Source of the DNA: Clostridia bacterium
Lineage (GTDB): Bacteria > Bacillota_A > Clostridia > Oscillospirales > Acutalibacteraceae
NCBI GenBank assembly: GCA_017397065.1
Contig: JAFQKE010000016.1
Span: 1-5,113 of the forward strand
Direction of reading: 5' to 3'
DNA length: 5,113 nt
Numbering within the stretch: position 1 is the stretch's first letter; the number at the start of each line of letters is the position of its first letter. Of the stretch, positions 1 to 5,113 are shown piece by piece. The notes under the pieces were generated by a model. It was given only the letters and a program-made list of their open reading frames with translations. It had not been told where the DNA came from and searched no databases. A program made the position numbers and the translations under genes.

Positions 1-306
1 TGTTTCAGTGCCCGGAACTACCCAAAGCTGAAAGCTTGATGTAGGGCTGGTATCAAAGGAAAAATCATAGGTTTTGCCAACCTCAAGATTTGATACCTTT
101 GTATACATAGCACCATACTGTGTTCCCGTAAAGGCAACAGTTCCTGCCGTTGTATCAGAAGTTACGGTGCCACCTGCACCCTGTGTTACATACCAACCGT
201 TAAGATTGAATCCGGGTGCATCTGCTGATGCCGAAAATGCAGGAACCGCGCAAATTGTTCCCATAATCAGCACTAACGAAAGAATGACTGATAAAAGTTT
301 TTTCAT
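1..306 (-). CDS. Secreted protein, N-terminal part (runs off the left edge)
   Basis: An open frame of 102 codons starts at an ATG at 306-304 and continues past position 1. An AGGAGG ribosome binding site at 315-320, 8 nt upstream, fixes the start. Residues 1-30 form a classical Sec signal peptide: MKK, then a hydrophobic stretch (LLSVILSLVLIMGTICAV), then an AFSASA-DA signal peptidase I type site. The mature part seen (about residues 30-102) is Gly/Thr/Ser-rich with regularly spaced aromatic residues (GWYV near 37, a KTYDFSFDT stretch near 79-87, FQLWVV near 92). This resembles the start of a beta-sandwich carbohydrate-binding module of the CBM4/9 or galactose-binding-like kind, but the domain call is inference. 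There is no lipobox. The gene follows the GH29-like gene after only 31 bp with no terminator, so it is probably the second gene of that operon. An extracellular glycan-binding or glycan-degrading product would fit, but the catalytic part, if any, is outside the window. Confidence 0.85.
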   Translation of the reverse strand, partial: MKKLLSVILSLVLIMGTICAVPAFSASADAPGFNLNGWYVTQGAGGTVTSDTTAGTVAFTGTQYGAMYTKVSNLEVGKTYDFSFDTSPTSSFQLWVVPGTET

Positions 307-337
307 AAGTAGATCCTCCTAAAATTTTATTTTTTAT

Positions 338-1342
338 TTAGAGCGTTTTAAGTAAACGCAAAGCGCGCATTTGGTCGGGATCGATTGTACCATCGGGCTC
401 ATAGTGGATATCGAAGGTGATTATGCCACCGCGTTTATGTACCTCATCTACATAATCAAAAAGCCAACCGGGTTTATATTTACAGCCCTTTGTACCCCAG
501 CCTTCAACCTCTGAGGCTCCCTCGGCACCGAGGAATGTTAAAATGTGCCAACGGGCACCGCAACCATCCATAAATGGGTGGTAAGGTAAGGCACCAAGCT
601 TTACAACCTCACCTGCCGTAAAATCATCATACTTTGCACCACGTCGAGGATTTAGCACAAGCTCGGCATTACCTTGGTCAATACAACTATCAATATTTGT
701 TGCAATGGCGGCATCTGGATTACCCGCCCTAAAAGCATCGGCATACATTTTTAAAAGCTCGGGTTTATCCTTATATCCTATCCACATACCGTCGTGCCAC
801 CAGGCTTTTACCTTATCGCCGTAACGAAGACTATATTCCTTTACAACGTTAGACCACTTTTCTACAAAATCGGGATGAATAACACGCTCATCGTCATCCC
901 AGGTTTGAAGGGCGGCTTTGGCTTTTGGATCTCGCGAAGGTCCGTCACCTGTAAAATAAAGCATAAGACCTATATCATATTTATCTAATGCCTTAATGAG
1001 TCTGTCTATAAAATCTATACGGGAGCAAGCCTCACCGGGTTTATAGCCTGTATATTTATCAAAGGTGGCATTGGGGGCTATCATATAACGTGATAACTGC
1101 ATTATTGTAACACCGCACCAACCTGCACCTATTTCATTAAGCTGAGCTGCAAAATGATCTACATCAAAATTATTTATTTTTTCCTCCCAAGGGGTGAGCT
1201 TGCCAGGATCAGATACATCATAAACAAAATCGGCACCTTTAGCTTTTAAAGCATCAGCAGAACCGGCAGGTTGATGAAGGAAGTGCATAAACACGCCCCA
1301 CTTTTTTTGATATAACCATTCGCTTCTATCTATTTTTTCCAT
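338..1342 (-). CDS. GH29-like (alpha-L-fucosidase-related) TIM-barrel protein
   Basis: The protein has 334 residues. Its ATG at 1342-1340 is preceded by GGAGGA at 1351-1356 with 8-nt spacing. It has no signal peptide, so it is probably cytoplasmic. The pattern follows GH29 alpha-L-fucosidases: an N-terminal WGVFMHF segment (residues 15-21) matching the family's FGIFIHWG, an NFDVDHFAAQLNEIGAGWCGVTI stage (58-80) matching the helix and strand before the catalytic site, a sugar-binding-like LMLYFTGDG strand (126-134), and WWHDG (181-185). In WWHDG, Asp184 occupies the place of the GH29 nucleophile (W-x-DG). Two departures are clear. The TKHHDGF signature is replaced by TIMQLSRYM (79-87), so the conserved His pair is absent, and the protein ends without the usual C-terminal beta-sandwich (GH29 enzymes are commonly over 420 residues). 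It may be a distant GH29-clan hydrolase with another substrate, or an uncharacterised family. The fold assignment is fairly safe; fucosidase activity is not. It leads an operon with the secreted-protein gene. Confidence 0.8.
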   Translation of the reverse strand: MEKIDRSEWLYQKKWGVFMHFLHQPAGSADALKAKGADFVYDVSDPGKLTPWEEKINNFDVDHFAAQLNEIGAGWCGVTIMQLSRYMIAPNATFDKYTGYKPGEACSRIDFIDRLIKALDKYDIGLMLYFTGDGPSRDPKAKAALQTWDDDERVIHPDFVEKWSNVVKEYSLRYGDKVKAWWHDGMWIGYKDKPELLKMYADAFRAGNPDAAIATNIDSCIDQGNAELVLNPRRGAKYDDFTAGEVVKLGALPYHPFMDGCGARWHILTFLGAEGASEVEGWGTKGCKYKPGWLFDYVDEVHKRGGIITFDIHYEPDGTIDPDQMRALRLLKTL

Positions 1343-1374
1343 TTTGCTTCTCCTCCAAGGAATTTAAATAATAT

Positions 1375-1446
1375 GGTGGTGTTTCGCAATAACGGCGACT
1401 CCTGACCGCCGTTATCCGAAACATCAGGTGTAGGGAGAATCCACCT
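1375..1446. other. GC-rich structured element in the leader of the GH29-like gene
   Basis: This 70-nt island is far more GC-rich than the AT-rich DNA around it. ATAACGGCG (1389-1397) pairs with CGCCGTTAT (1407-1415) around a 9-nt loop. Below that, 1377-1386 pairs with 1417-1426 over ten pairs including one G-U, separated by a 2x1 internal loop. The ends carry GGTGG (1375-1379) and CCACC (1441-1445), so the whole block could close on itself. An alternative small hairpin pairs AGGTG (1426-1430) with CACCT (1442-1446). The element lies about 30 nt upstream of the GH29-like start codon and inside its predicted leader RNA. No run of U follows on either strand, so it is not a standard intrinsic terminator. 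It could be a cis-acting RNA structure (stability or translation control) or a small palindromic repeat element that landed here. Confidence 0.6.
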
Positions 1447-1601
1447 TTATGAAAAAGCCTATTTTAGCAAAAGATAATTACCATTTTACAAATATAGCCA
1501 AAAAATATATTTATAGGCAAATCAGCACTTTTGTTAAATTTTACCAAAAATCGAGTTTGTTTTTTTAATAAATACAACAACAAGTACACTTTACCACATA
1601 T

Positions 1602-1631
1602 AATATAGCAAATTAAGGGTTGTTTTGGCAA
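1602..1631 (-). promoter_or_regulatory. Predicted promoter of the GH29-like / secreted protein operon
   Basis: Reading the minus strand, a -35 element TTGCCA (1631-1626, five of six consensus bases) is followed by an 18-bp spacer and a -10 element TATATT (1607-1602). Transcription would start near 1595, giving a leader of about 250 nt. The proximal operator box (TTTGTC on this strand, 1637-1632) abuts the -35 element directly, as at class II AraC-family activated promoters. The rhamnosidase promoter has the same layout with the same spacer, which strengthens both calls. Confidence 0.65.
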
Positions 1632-1648
1632 GACAAATATGTTATAAT
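1620..1648 (+). promoter_or_regulatory. Predicted promoter of the AraC-family regulator gene
   Basis: A -35-like TTGTTT (1620-1625), a 17-bp spacer and a perfect -10 TATAAT (1643-1648) lie upstream of the regulator gene. The start point would be near 1655, leaving a leader of about 39 nt. The operator overlaps it: one GACAAA box is inside the spacer (1632-1637) and the other is at the start point (1654-1659). Occupancy by the regulator should therefore block this promoter. The divergent -35 at 1626-1631 sits immediately beside this -35. Confidence 0.65.
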
Positions 1649-1661
1649 AACTAGACAAAAT
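1628..1661 (+). promoter_or_regulatory. Two-box direct-repeat operator, copy 1 (divergent region)
   Basis: GCAAGACAAATA (1628-1639) and GACAAAAT (1654-1661) share the core GACAAA in direct orientation, 22 bp apart (two helical turns). This is the geometry of AraC-family sites, where two HTH motifs per monomer and a dimer read direct repeats on one DNA face. The same two blocks with the same spacing recur at 4689-4722; 25 of the 34 aligned positions are identical and both boxes are fully conserved. The site sits between the divergent regulator and GH29-like genes. Binding by the adjacent regulator is inference. Confidence 0.7.
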
Positions 1662-1693
1662 GTAGTTTACACGCAAATCTAAGGAGTTTTATT

Positions 1694-2479
1694 ATGTTTG
1701 ATATCATTGATGGCAATATAAAAGAATTTTTCACATCAGCCTACTTCGCCAACGCTTATATATACACGCATTTACATTCAAACTTCGAAATTTTAGTTGT
1801 TACGGGCGGAACGATGCATATTTTTATAAATGAAAAAGAATATGATGTGCCCAAAGGAAACGCTATTTTTATACCACCTTTTTCAACCCATTCAATTTCC
1901 GATGAGGTTGATTATGATATTTGTGCACTGATGTTCACAAAAGAAACTACACCGCATTTTTATGAATTTTTAAAGAATCACACACTTGAAAACATTACAT
2001 TCGATTTGAGCCAACCAACACTAGATACACTAAGCCAATTTTTGCCAATCGGTGAATCTCACAACGACGATCCTTTTCACGCTCAAGCCGTTTTAGGCCC
2101 AATAATTTGTGAATTGTATACCAAATGCAAATGCACCGAAAGCAAAGTACAGTTAACCGATTATCTATACCGAGCCCTTGAATATATGATCGAACATTCA
2201 AGTGAACCTTTAACTAGAGAAACAGTAGCCAAAGCGATAGGAGTACATCCTGTAACACTTAGTAACTGTTTTTCCAAAAACGCTCACATAAATAACTTTA
2301 ACGCCGCCCTTAACCAAATGCGCTGTTCTCAGGCCGCTATGATGATCAGAAGGGATGATAAAACCATTACCGAAATAGCCTTTGCCACAGGGTTTGGCAG
2401 CATAAGAAGCTTTAACCGAGCTTTTTTGGAGATATATCAGGTTACCCCAAATGAATTCAGAAAAAATTTAAAAAGCTAG
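1694..2479 (+). CDS. AraC-family transcriptional regulator with N-terminal cupin
   Basis: The protein has 261 residues, the usual length for this family. Its ATG is preceded by AAGGAG (1681-1686) with 7-nt spacing. Residues about 20-85 form a cupin-type sensor: HLHSNFEILVVTGG (26-39) has the His-x-His...Glu pattern of the sugar-binding AraC_binding cupin, followed by a VPKGNAIFIPPFSTH turn (52-66). A helical linker spans about 130-170. The C-terminal domain has two helix-turn-helix motifs: LTRETVAKAIGVHPVTLSNCF (173-193) and ITEIAFATGFGSIRSFNRAF (225-244), closing with the family signature VTPNEFRK (250-257). It probably binds a sugar in the cytoplasm and activates the flanking genes. The gene is divergent from the GH29-like operon and convergent with the rhamnosidase gene; the stop codons are 5 bp apart. 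Repeated direct-repeat sites at both target promoters and over its own promoter support local control with autoregulation. The ligand is unknown; rhamnose or a related deoxy sugar is a guess from the neighbours. Confidence 0.93.
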   Translation: MFDIIDGNIKEFFTSAYFANAYIYTHLHSNFEILVVTGGTMHIFINEKEYDVPKGNAIFIPPFSTHSISDEVDYDICALMFTKETTPHFYEFLKNHTLENITFDLSQPTLDTLSQFLPIGESHNDDPFHAQAVLGPIICELYTKCKCTESKVQLTDYLYRALEYMIEHSSEPLTRETVAKAIGVHPVTLSNCFSKNAHINNFNAALNQMRCSQAAMMIRRDDKTITEIAFATGFGSIRSFNRAFLEIYQVTPNEFRKNLKS

Positions 2480-2484
2480 TCAAA

Positions 2485-4629
2485 TTATTCTTCACAATAT
2501 TTTTTAAGTATATATGCGGGTATTGCCGACCAACCGTGGCAAAGACTGGCATGCTTTTCAAAATCATCTTCACCTCGGGTAGATTCCCAAAATGTGGTGG
2601 CACTGCTATAAACCATATTACCCCAAATTTCTTCAATCTCATCTAAAATAAAGGGTAAATGCTTTTTATCTTCTTGCAACAAAGCCTCATATTTATAATA
2701 CATAAGACTCAAATTAGTTTTAATTAAACCGTTATTTTTGTTGGCAAGTTTATCTCTTAAAGCCTCATCGGTGCTTATTCCGCTTATTAGGGCCAAAGCC
2801 TGTGAGAGTTCACAATAATGATTTGGATAGGTTCCGCCTATAAAGGTTACATAAAGTCCTTTTTCGGGATTGTAAAATTTACTTTGTGCATTAACTTTAA
2901 TAAGATTATAAAGGTTTATATATTCTTTAACCGATTCATCCTTCTCCAATGACTTTGCGAGTCTCGCCGAAGTTTTAAGCATTGCACAAAAGCCAAAGTT
3001 CAGGGGAGCGTCTATTCTCACCTTGCCCTCATTAACCTTATTAACTCTTTCGTTATCTTCAAGACCGTAATCCCAATCATAAAAGTTCCAGATATCATCA
3101 CCAAAAGGAGTTTCCACAACGCCATTATTCACCCATCCTTTAAAGGTGTTTATTATTGTTTGAAGGGTTGGAAACATCTCTTTAACAAAATCAATATCCT
3201 TTGTATGAATATAATACTGCTCTAACGCAAATGCCCATGCTATGCTGAACATGGGTATTTTTTCGTGCCATTCGCTTGGTGCACAAAGAGGAATTAACCC
3301 CACATCGGTTATCCCCTCAGCAAGTAAACGTATGCTCTCTCTGGGCATATCGGTTTCTTTAAAGGCATAATAACCAAATACCATTTGATTAAGTCCGTCA
3401 AAGCCATAAAGTCCCTGTTCCCTTATTGGGCAATCCTCATAATGCTCATGCATACAGGTGCGAAGGGTATTAACTGCAACATCGTATATTTTTTTAAATA
3501 GTCTATCCTTACAGTTAAGTGGCTGAACGGTCACAGGATAAAGCATTGGTATAAATCCGCAATAATTAAGCTCTACTGAATTTTTAAATCCTGTAAAATG
3601 AAGCTGGATATATCTTCCCGCAATACGCTTTAAATAGTGGGTGAATTTTTGTTTTCCCTCTTTGCAAATGTATCTTCCGACGCTTTTAACAAGATAGGAG
3701 CGTACCCGCATATCATCAAGACTTTCACCATAACCAATATCCACTACTGTACCTTTAGTTGCAGAGAGTTCAAGCTCTAACAAGCCTGCCTGCATTTTTT
3801 CAAGGTCTATAATTAAATATATACCGTCAGAATCGGGCTTTCCCCAAAACCTTACTGAATCACCTTTAGCTGTTTGAGAATTCCATAAAACAACATTCTT
3901 TCCCGGAGATTGTATATCGGCAATATTTTCATCTATAATATTCAAAATTTCGTCGGACATAAGAGTAGAAAGATAGTCGCTTTTAATATGCTCTGACACA
4001 CTATCATTTTGAGTTTGCTGACGAATTAACTTGCCCTGTGCCTTAATAACGCTTGTGCTTCTGTTTTCAAAAACACATTTTTTAATGGGACGTTCATAAA
4101 ATCTTTTGGCGATTTTGTATTCTTTTGCCAAGGTTGCATATTCAAAATCGGTTTGAGCTTTTGAGGCATCATATTCAAAAGAATACCCCATTTGAAAGGA
4201 AATCAGCTCCACCTCACCCGATTTATAAAAGGGATTTTCGCGGCACAGAATATTATCATCACTAATCAGACAGAAATCACCGCAGGTTAACAAAAACATT
4301 AAAAAGGGTGTAGAATTAATGTATTGAAAACTGCCTATCCCTTGAGCATAGGCAGTAATAAACAACTCGTTTTTACCCTCTACCAAATATTCTGCAATAT
4401 TTAACACATCATAAGCTTTGTTTTTGGGGAAATCATCATATGCACCCATATCCACAAAATTGCCATTTATAAAAACTACATATTCGGTATCAACGGCTAT
4501 ATAAAGCTTTGCTTCAGCCTCCACACTGTTTAAAATGAATTCTTTTTTAAAATCAACATAATGATTAACCTTGTTTTTGCTATACCAAATAGGCTTAGCT
4601 CCAAACTTTTTAAAAATACTACTCGCCAT
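2485..4629 (-). CDS. GH78 family alpha-L-rhamnosidase-like glycosidase
   Basis: The protein has 714 residues. Its ATG at 4629-4627 is preceded by AGGAGA (4636-4641) with 6-nt spacing. There is no signal peptide, so it is probably cytoplasmic and acts on imported oligosaccharides by inverting hydrolysis of terminal alpha-L-rhamnose. N-terminal beta domains are seen in AKLYIAVDTEYVVFINGNF (40-58) and in the GTVVDIGYGESL...AGRYIQLHF stretch (293-345). The (alpha/alpha)6 catalytic barrel runs from about 370 to the end. EDCPIREQGLYGFDG (398-412) is the GH78 acid motif: Asp399, Glu404 and Asp411 have the same 5- and 7-residue spacing as the catalytic-site Asp567, Glu572 and Asp579 of Bacillus RhaB. 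TTFWES (678-683) supplies Glu682 as the likely general base, followed by CHGWSA (697-702). The protein ends about a dozen residues after CHGWSA, so the usual C-terminal beta-sandwich is absent. The gene is monocistronic, under an operator shared with the GH29-like operon. Family assignment is strong; exact substrate specificity is not shown. Confidence 0.93.
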   Translation of the reverse strand: MASSIFKKFGAKPIWYSKNKVNHYVDFKKEFILNSVEAEAKLYIAVDTEYVVFINGNFVDMGAYDDFPKNKAYDVLNIAEYLVEGKNELFITAYAQGIGSFQYINSTPFLMFLLTCGDFCLISDDNILCRENPFYKSGEVELISFQMGYSFEYDASKAQTDFEYATLAKEYKIAKRFYERPIKKCVFENRSTSVIKAQGKLIRQQTQNDSVSEHIKSDYLSTLMSDEILNIIDENIADIQSPGKNVVLWNSQTAKGDSVRFWGKPDSDGIYLIIDLEKMQAGLLELELSATKGTVVDIGYGESLDDMRVRSYLVKSVGRYICKEGKQKFTHYLKRIAGRYIQLHFTGFKNSVELNYCGFIPMLYPVTVQPLNCKDRLFKKIYDVAVNTLRTCMHEHYEDCPIREQGLYGFDGLNQMVFGYYAFKETDMPRESIRLLAEGITDVGLIPLCAPSEWHEKIPMFSIAWAFALEQYYIHTKDIDFVKEMFPTLQTIINTFKGWVNNGVVETPFGDDIWNFYDWDYGLEDNERVNKVNEGKVRIDAPLNFGFCAMLKTSARLAKSLEKDESVKEYINLYNLIKVNAQSKFYNPEKGLYVTFIGGTYPNHYCELSQALALISGISTDEALRDKLANKNNGLIKTNLSLMYYKYEALLQEDKKHLPFILDEIEEIWGNMVYSSATTFWESTRGEDDFEKHASLCHGWSAIPAYILKKYCEE

Positions 4630-4662
4630 AAAAAATCTCCTATAAAATATTCATACCTTGTT

Positions 4663-4692
4663 TTTATATCACTTTTAGTTTTATTATTGCAA
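4663..4692 (-). promoter_or_regulatory. Predicted promoter of the GH78 rhamnosidase gene
   Basis: On the minus strand a weak -35 TTGCAA (4692-4687, four of six consensus bases), an 18-bp spacer and a -10 TATAAA (4668-4663) precede the gene, giving a short leader of about 27 nt. The proximal operator box TTTGTC (4698-4693) touches the -35 element, which fits a promoter with a poor -35 that needs a class II activator. Confidence 0.65.
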
Positions 4693-4722
4693 GACAAATA
4701 ATGCAGAAAATATGGACAAAAT
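4689..4722 (+). promoter_or_regulatory. Two-box direct-repeat operator, copy 2 (rhamnosidase promoter)
   Basis: GCAAGACAAATA (4689-4700) and GACAAAAT (4715-4722) reproduce the boxes of the site at 1628-1661 with exactly the same 26-bp offset between blocks and a 22-bp period for GACAAA. Read with the rhamnosidase gene, it is TTTGTC, 16 bp, TTTGTC, immediately upstream of the -35. This is the natural target of the AraC-family regulator encoded at 1694-2479; that link is inferred from repetition and geometry. Confidence 0.7.
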
Positions 4723-4746
4723 CTCTAAACGGCCTATTCGCCCACT

Positions 4747-4785
4747 AAAAAAGTTCAGCAGAAAATAATTCTACTGAACTTTTTT
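4747..4785. terminator. Bidirectional intrinsic terminator
   Basis: AGTTCAG (4752-4758) pairs with CTGAACT (4774-4780). One C/A mismatch follows, then two further pairs (4760-4761 with 4771-4772) around an AT-rich 9-nt loop. The stem is flanked by A5 on the left (4747-4751) and T5 on the right (4781-4785), so either strand ends in a U-run. On the minus strand it lies 21 bp after the transposase stop codon. It separates that frame from the rhamnosidase promoter. Confidence 0.8.
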
Positions 4786-4883
4786 ATACATATTTTTTTT
4801 TAATAATTATGATATAGCCGAAGTTTTTGATTCTTTTGAGGTTTGGTTATAAACCTCTGGCTTTTTCTTTTTTGCATTTGCAA

Positions 4884-4907
4884 GTAGGGGAGGGGTCTCC
4901 CCTCCCG
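4884..4907 (+). repeat. REP-like GC-rich palindrome, copy A (inverted partner of copy B)
   Basis: This is a 24-bp sequence starting GTAGGGG. It forms a perfect 8-bp hairpin, GGGAGGGG (4888-4895) with CCCCTCCC (4899-4906) around TCT. It is the exact reverse complement of 5038-5061. It lies inside the transposase frame, where the region is read as AGGETPPLL just after the HUH motif. Its composition contrasts sharply with the AT-rich flanks. Short GC-rich palindromes starting GTAGGG are often seen with RAYT genes in Clostridia. Confidence 0.8.
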
Positions 4908-5037
4908 CCATTTTTATGCACAAAATAATATGAATATGGTTTGGCATTATAACGTATTTATCAAAATTTACATTGGGATATTTTTGTGGAATTGATAATA
5001 TATATTTTTGAATAATTTCACCATGTAATGTTAATTT

Positions 5038-5061
5038 CGGGAGGGGAGACCCCTCCCCTAC
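5038..5061 (-). repeat. REP-like GC-rich palindrome, copy B (inverted partner of copy A)
   Basis: This is the exact 24-bp reverse complement of 4884-4907. Its 8-bp stem is 5039-5046 with 5050-5057 around AGA. On the coding strand it is exactly eight codons long and in frame, read as VGEGSPLP (residues 18-25 of the transposase fragment). It falls between the first strand and the helix before the HUH motif. Confidence 0.8.
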
Positions 5062-5113
5062 GATTTTGGATAATATACGTTTTCTATCCTTTGTACATAT
5101 TGTTATAAAATAA

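Larger units (their letters stand above)
4807..5112 (-). pseudogene. RAYT / IS200-like Y1 (HUH) transposase, C-terminal part, apparently truncated
   Basis: An open frame with no start inside the window reads 101 residues to a TAA at 4809-4807. YFITICTKDRKRIL (residues 1-14) is the typical RAYT N-terminal strand, GEIIQKYI (31-38) the conserved helix, and YVIMPNHIHIIL (53-64) carries the HUH pair His59 and His61 that binds the metal in Y1 single-strand transposases. In related proteins a segment with a G-x-F-K pattern and then the catalytic tyrosine region (like YHDHIIR) follows over some 60-80 residues. Here the frame instead ends after a Lys/Ser-rich tail (KKKKPEVYNQTSKESKTSAIS). Neither of the other two minus-strand frames in the last 80 bp restores the family sequence. 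The product therefore looks inactive as a transposase, although an unusual short C-terminus cannot be excluded. Two inverted GC-rich palindromes lie in frame at residues 18-25 and 69-77. Confidence 0.75.

Noticed and set aside
74..322. 82-codon open frame on the plus strand
   Set aside because: It is antisense to the signal-peptide protein at 1-306, which has a strong ribosome binding site and a clear Sec leader. The plus frame resembles no family.
794..988. 64-codon plus-strand frame inside the GH29-like gene
   Set aside because: It is a shadow frame opposite a well-supported coding sequence, with no recognisable motifs.
1377..1426. Hairpin considered as an intrinsic terminator
   Set aside because: Neither side has a U-run, and on the minus strand it lies upstream of the gene it precedes. 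It is better described as a structured leader or repeat element.
1464..1676. 70-codon minus-strand frame in the divergent intergenic region
   Set aside because: It would need a TTG start with no ribosome binding site and would run through both predicted promoters and the operator. Its composition reflects AT-rich non-coding DNA.
1995..2201. 68-codon minus-strand frame inside the regulator gene
   Set aside because: It is a shadow of the AraC-family coding sequence.
2457..2642. 61-codon minus-strand frame overlapping the regulator and rhamnosidase ends
   Set aside because: It lies in another frame within the catalytic-domain end of the GH78 gene and shows no family features.
4884..5061. Inverted repeats considered as the ends of a complete mobile element
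   Set aside because: They lie within the transposase reading frame and enclose only the segment around the HUH motif. They are internal palindromes rather than element termini.

Overview
The window looks like a stretch of a low-GC Gram-positive gut-type genome. The most likely source is a Clostridia member (Oscillospiraceae or Lachnospiraceae-like). The grounds are AT-rich intergenic DNA, strong AGGAGG-type ribosome binding sites, Firmicutes-style promoters, and an IS200/REP-associated transposase of a kind common in that group. This placement is inference.

Layout from left to right. Positions 1-306 (minus) hold the start of a secreted protein that runs off the left edge. Positions 338-1342 (minus) hold a small TIM-barrel glycosidase-like protein resembling GH29 alpha-L-fucosidases; it lies 31 bp upstream of the secreted-protein gene and probably shares its transcript. 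Positions 1343-1693 are a 351-bp divergent intergenic region with a GC-rich structured element, two back-to-back promoters and a direct-repeat operator. Positions 1694-2479 (plus) encode an AraC-family regulator with an N-terminal cupin. Positions 2485-4629 (minus) encode a 714-residue GH78 alpha-L-rhamnosidase-like enzyme, convergent with the regulator gene and only 5 bp from it. Positions 4630-4806 carry the rhamnosidase promoter, a second copy of the operator and a bidirectional terminator. Positions 4807-5113 (minus) hold the end of a REP-associated tyrosine transposase (RAYT, Y1/HUH) reading frame. It is missing from simple start-to-stop ORF lists because its start lies outside the window.

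The genes read as a small carbohydrate-utilisation locus. The regulator would sense a sugar and switch on two units: the cytoplasmic rhamnosidase, and the GH29-like protein with a secreted partner. The strongest support is in the DNA. The same two-box site (GACAAA, 16 bp, GACAAA, a 22-bp period) occurs in front of both units, with identical placement directly against the -35 element and an 18-bp promoter spacer in both cases. At the regulator gene the same site covers the regulator's own promoter, which suggests autoregulation. No transporter is visible, and the substrate (rhamnose- or fucose-decorated glycan) is inferred from enzyme families only.

The right edge is a separate mobile-element remnant. 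Two perfect 24-bp inverted copies of a GC-rich palindrome lie inside the RAYT reading frame and are translated in frame on either side of the HUH motif. The frame stops soon after, apparently before the catalytic tyrosine region.
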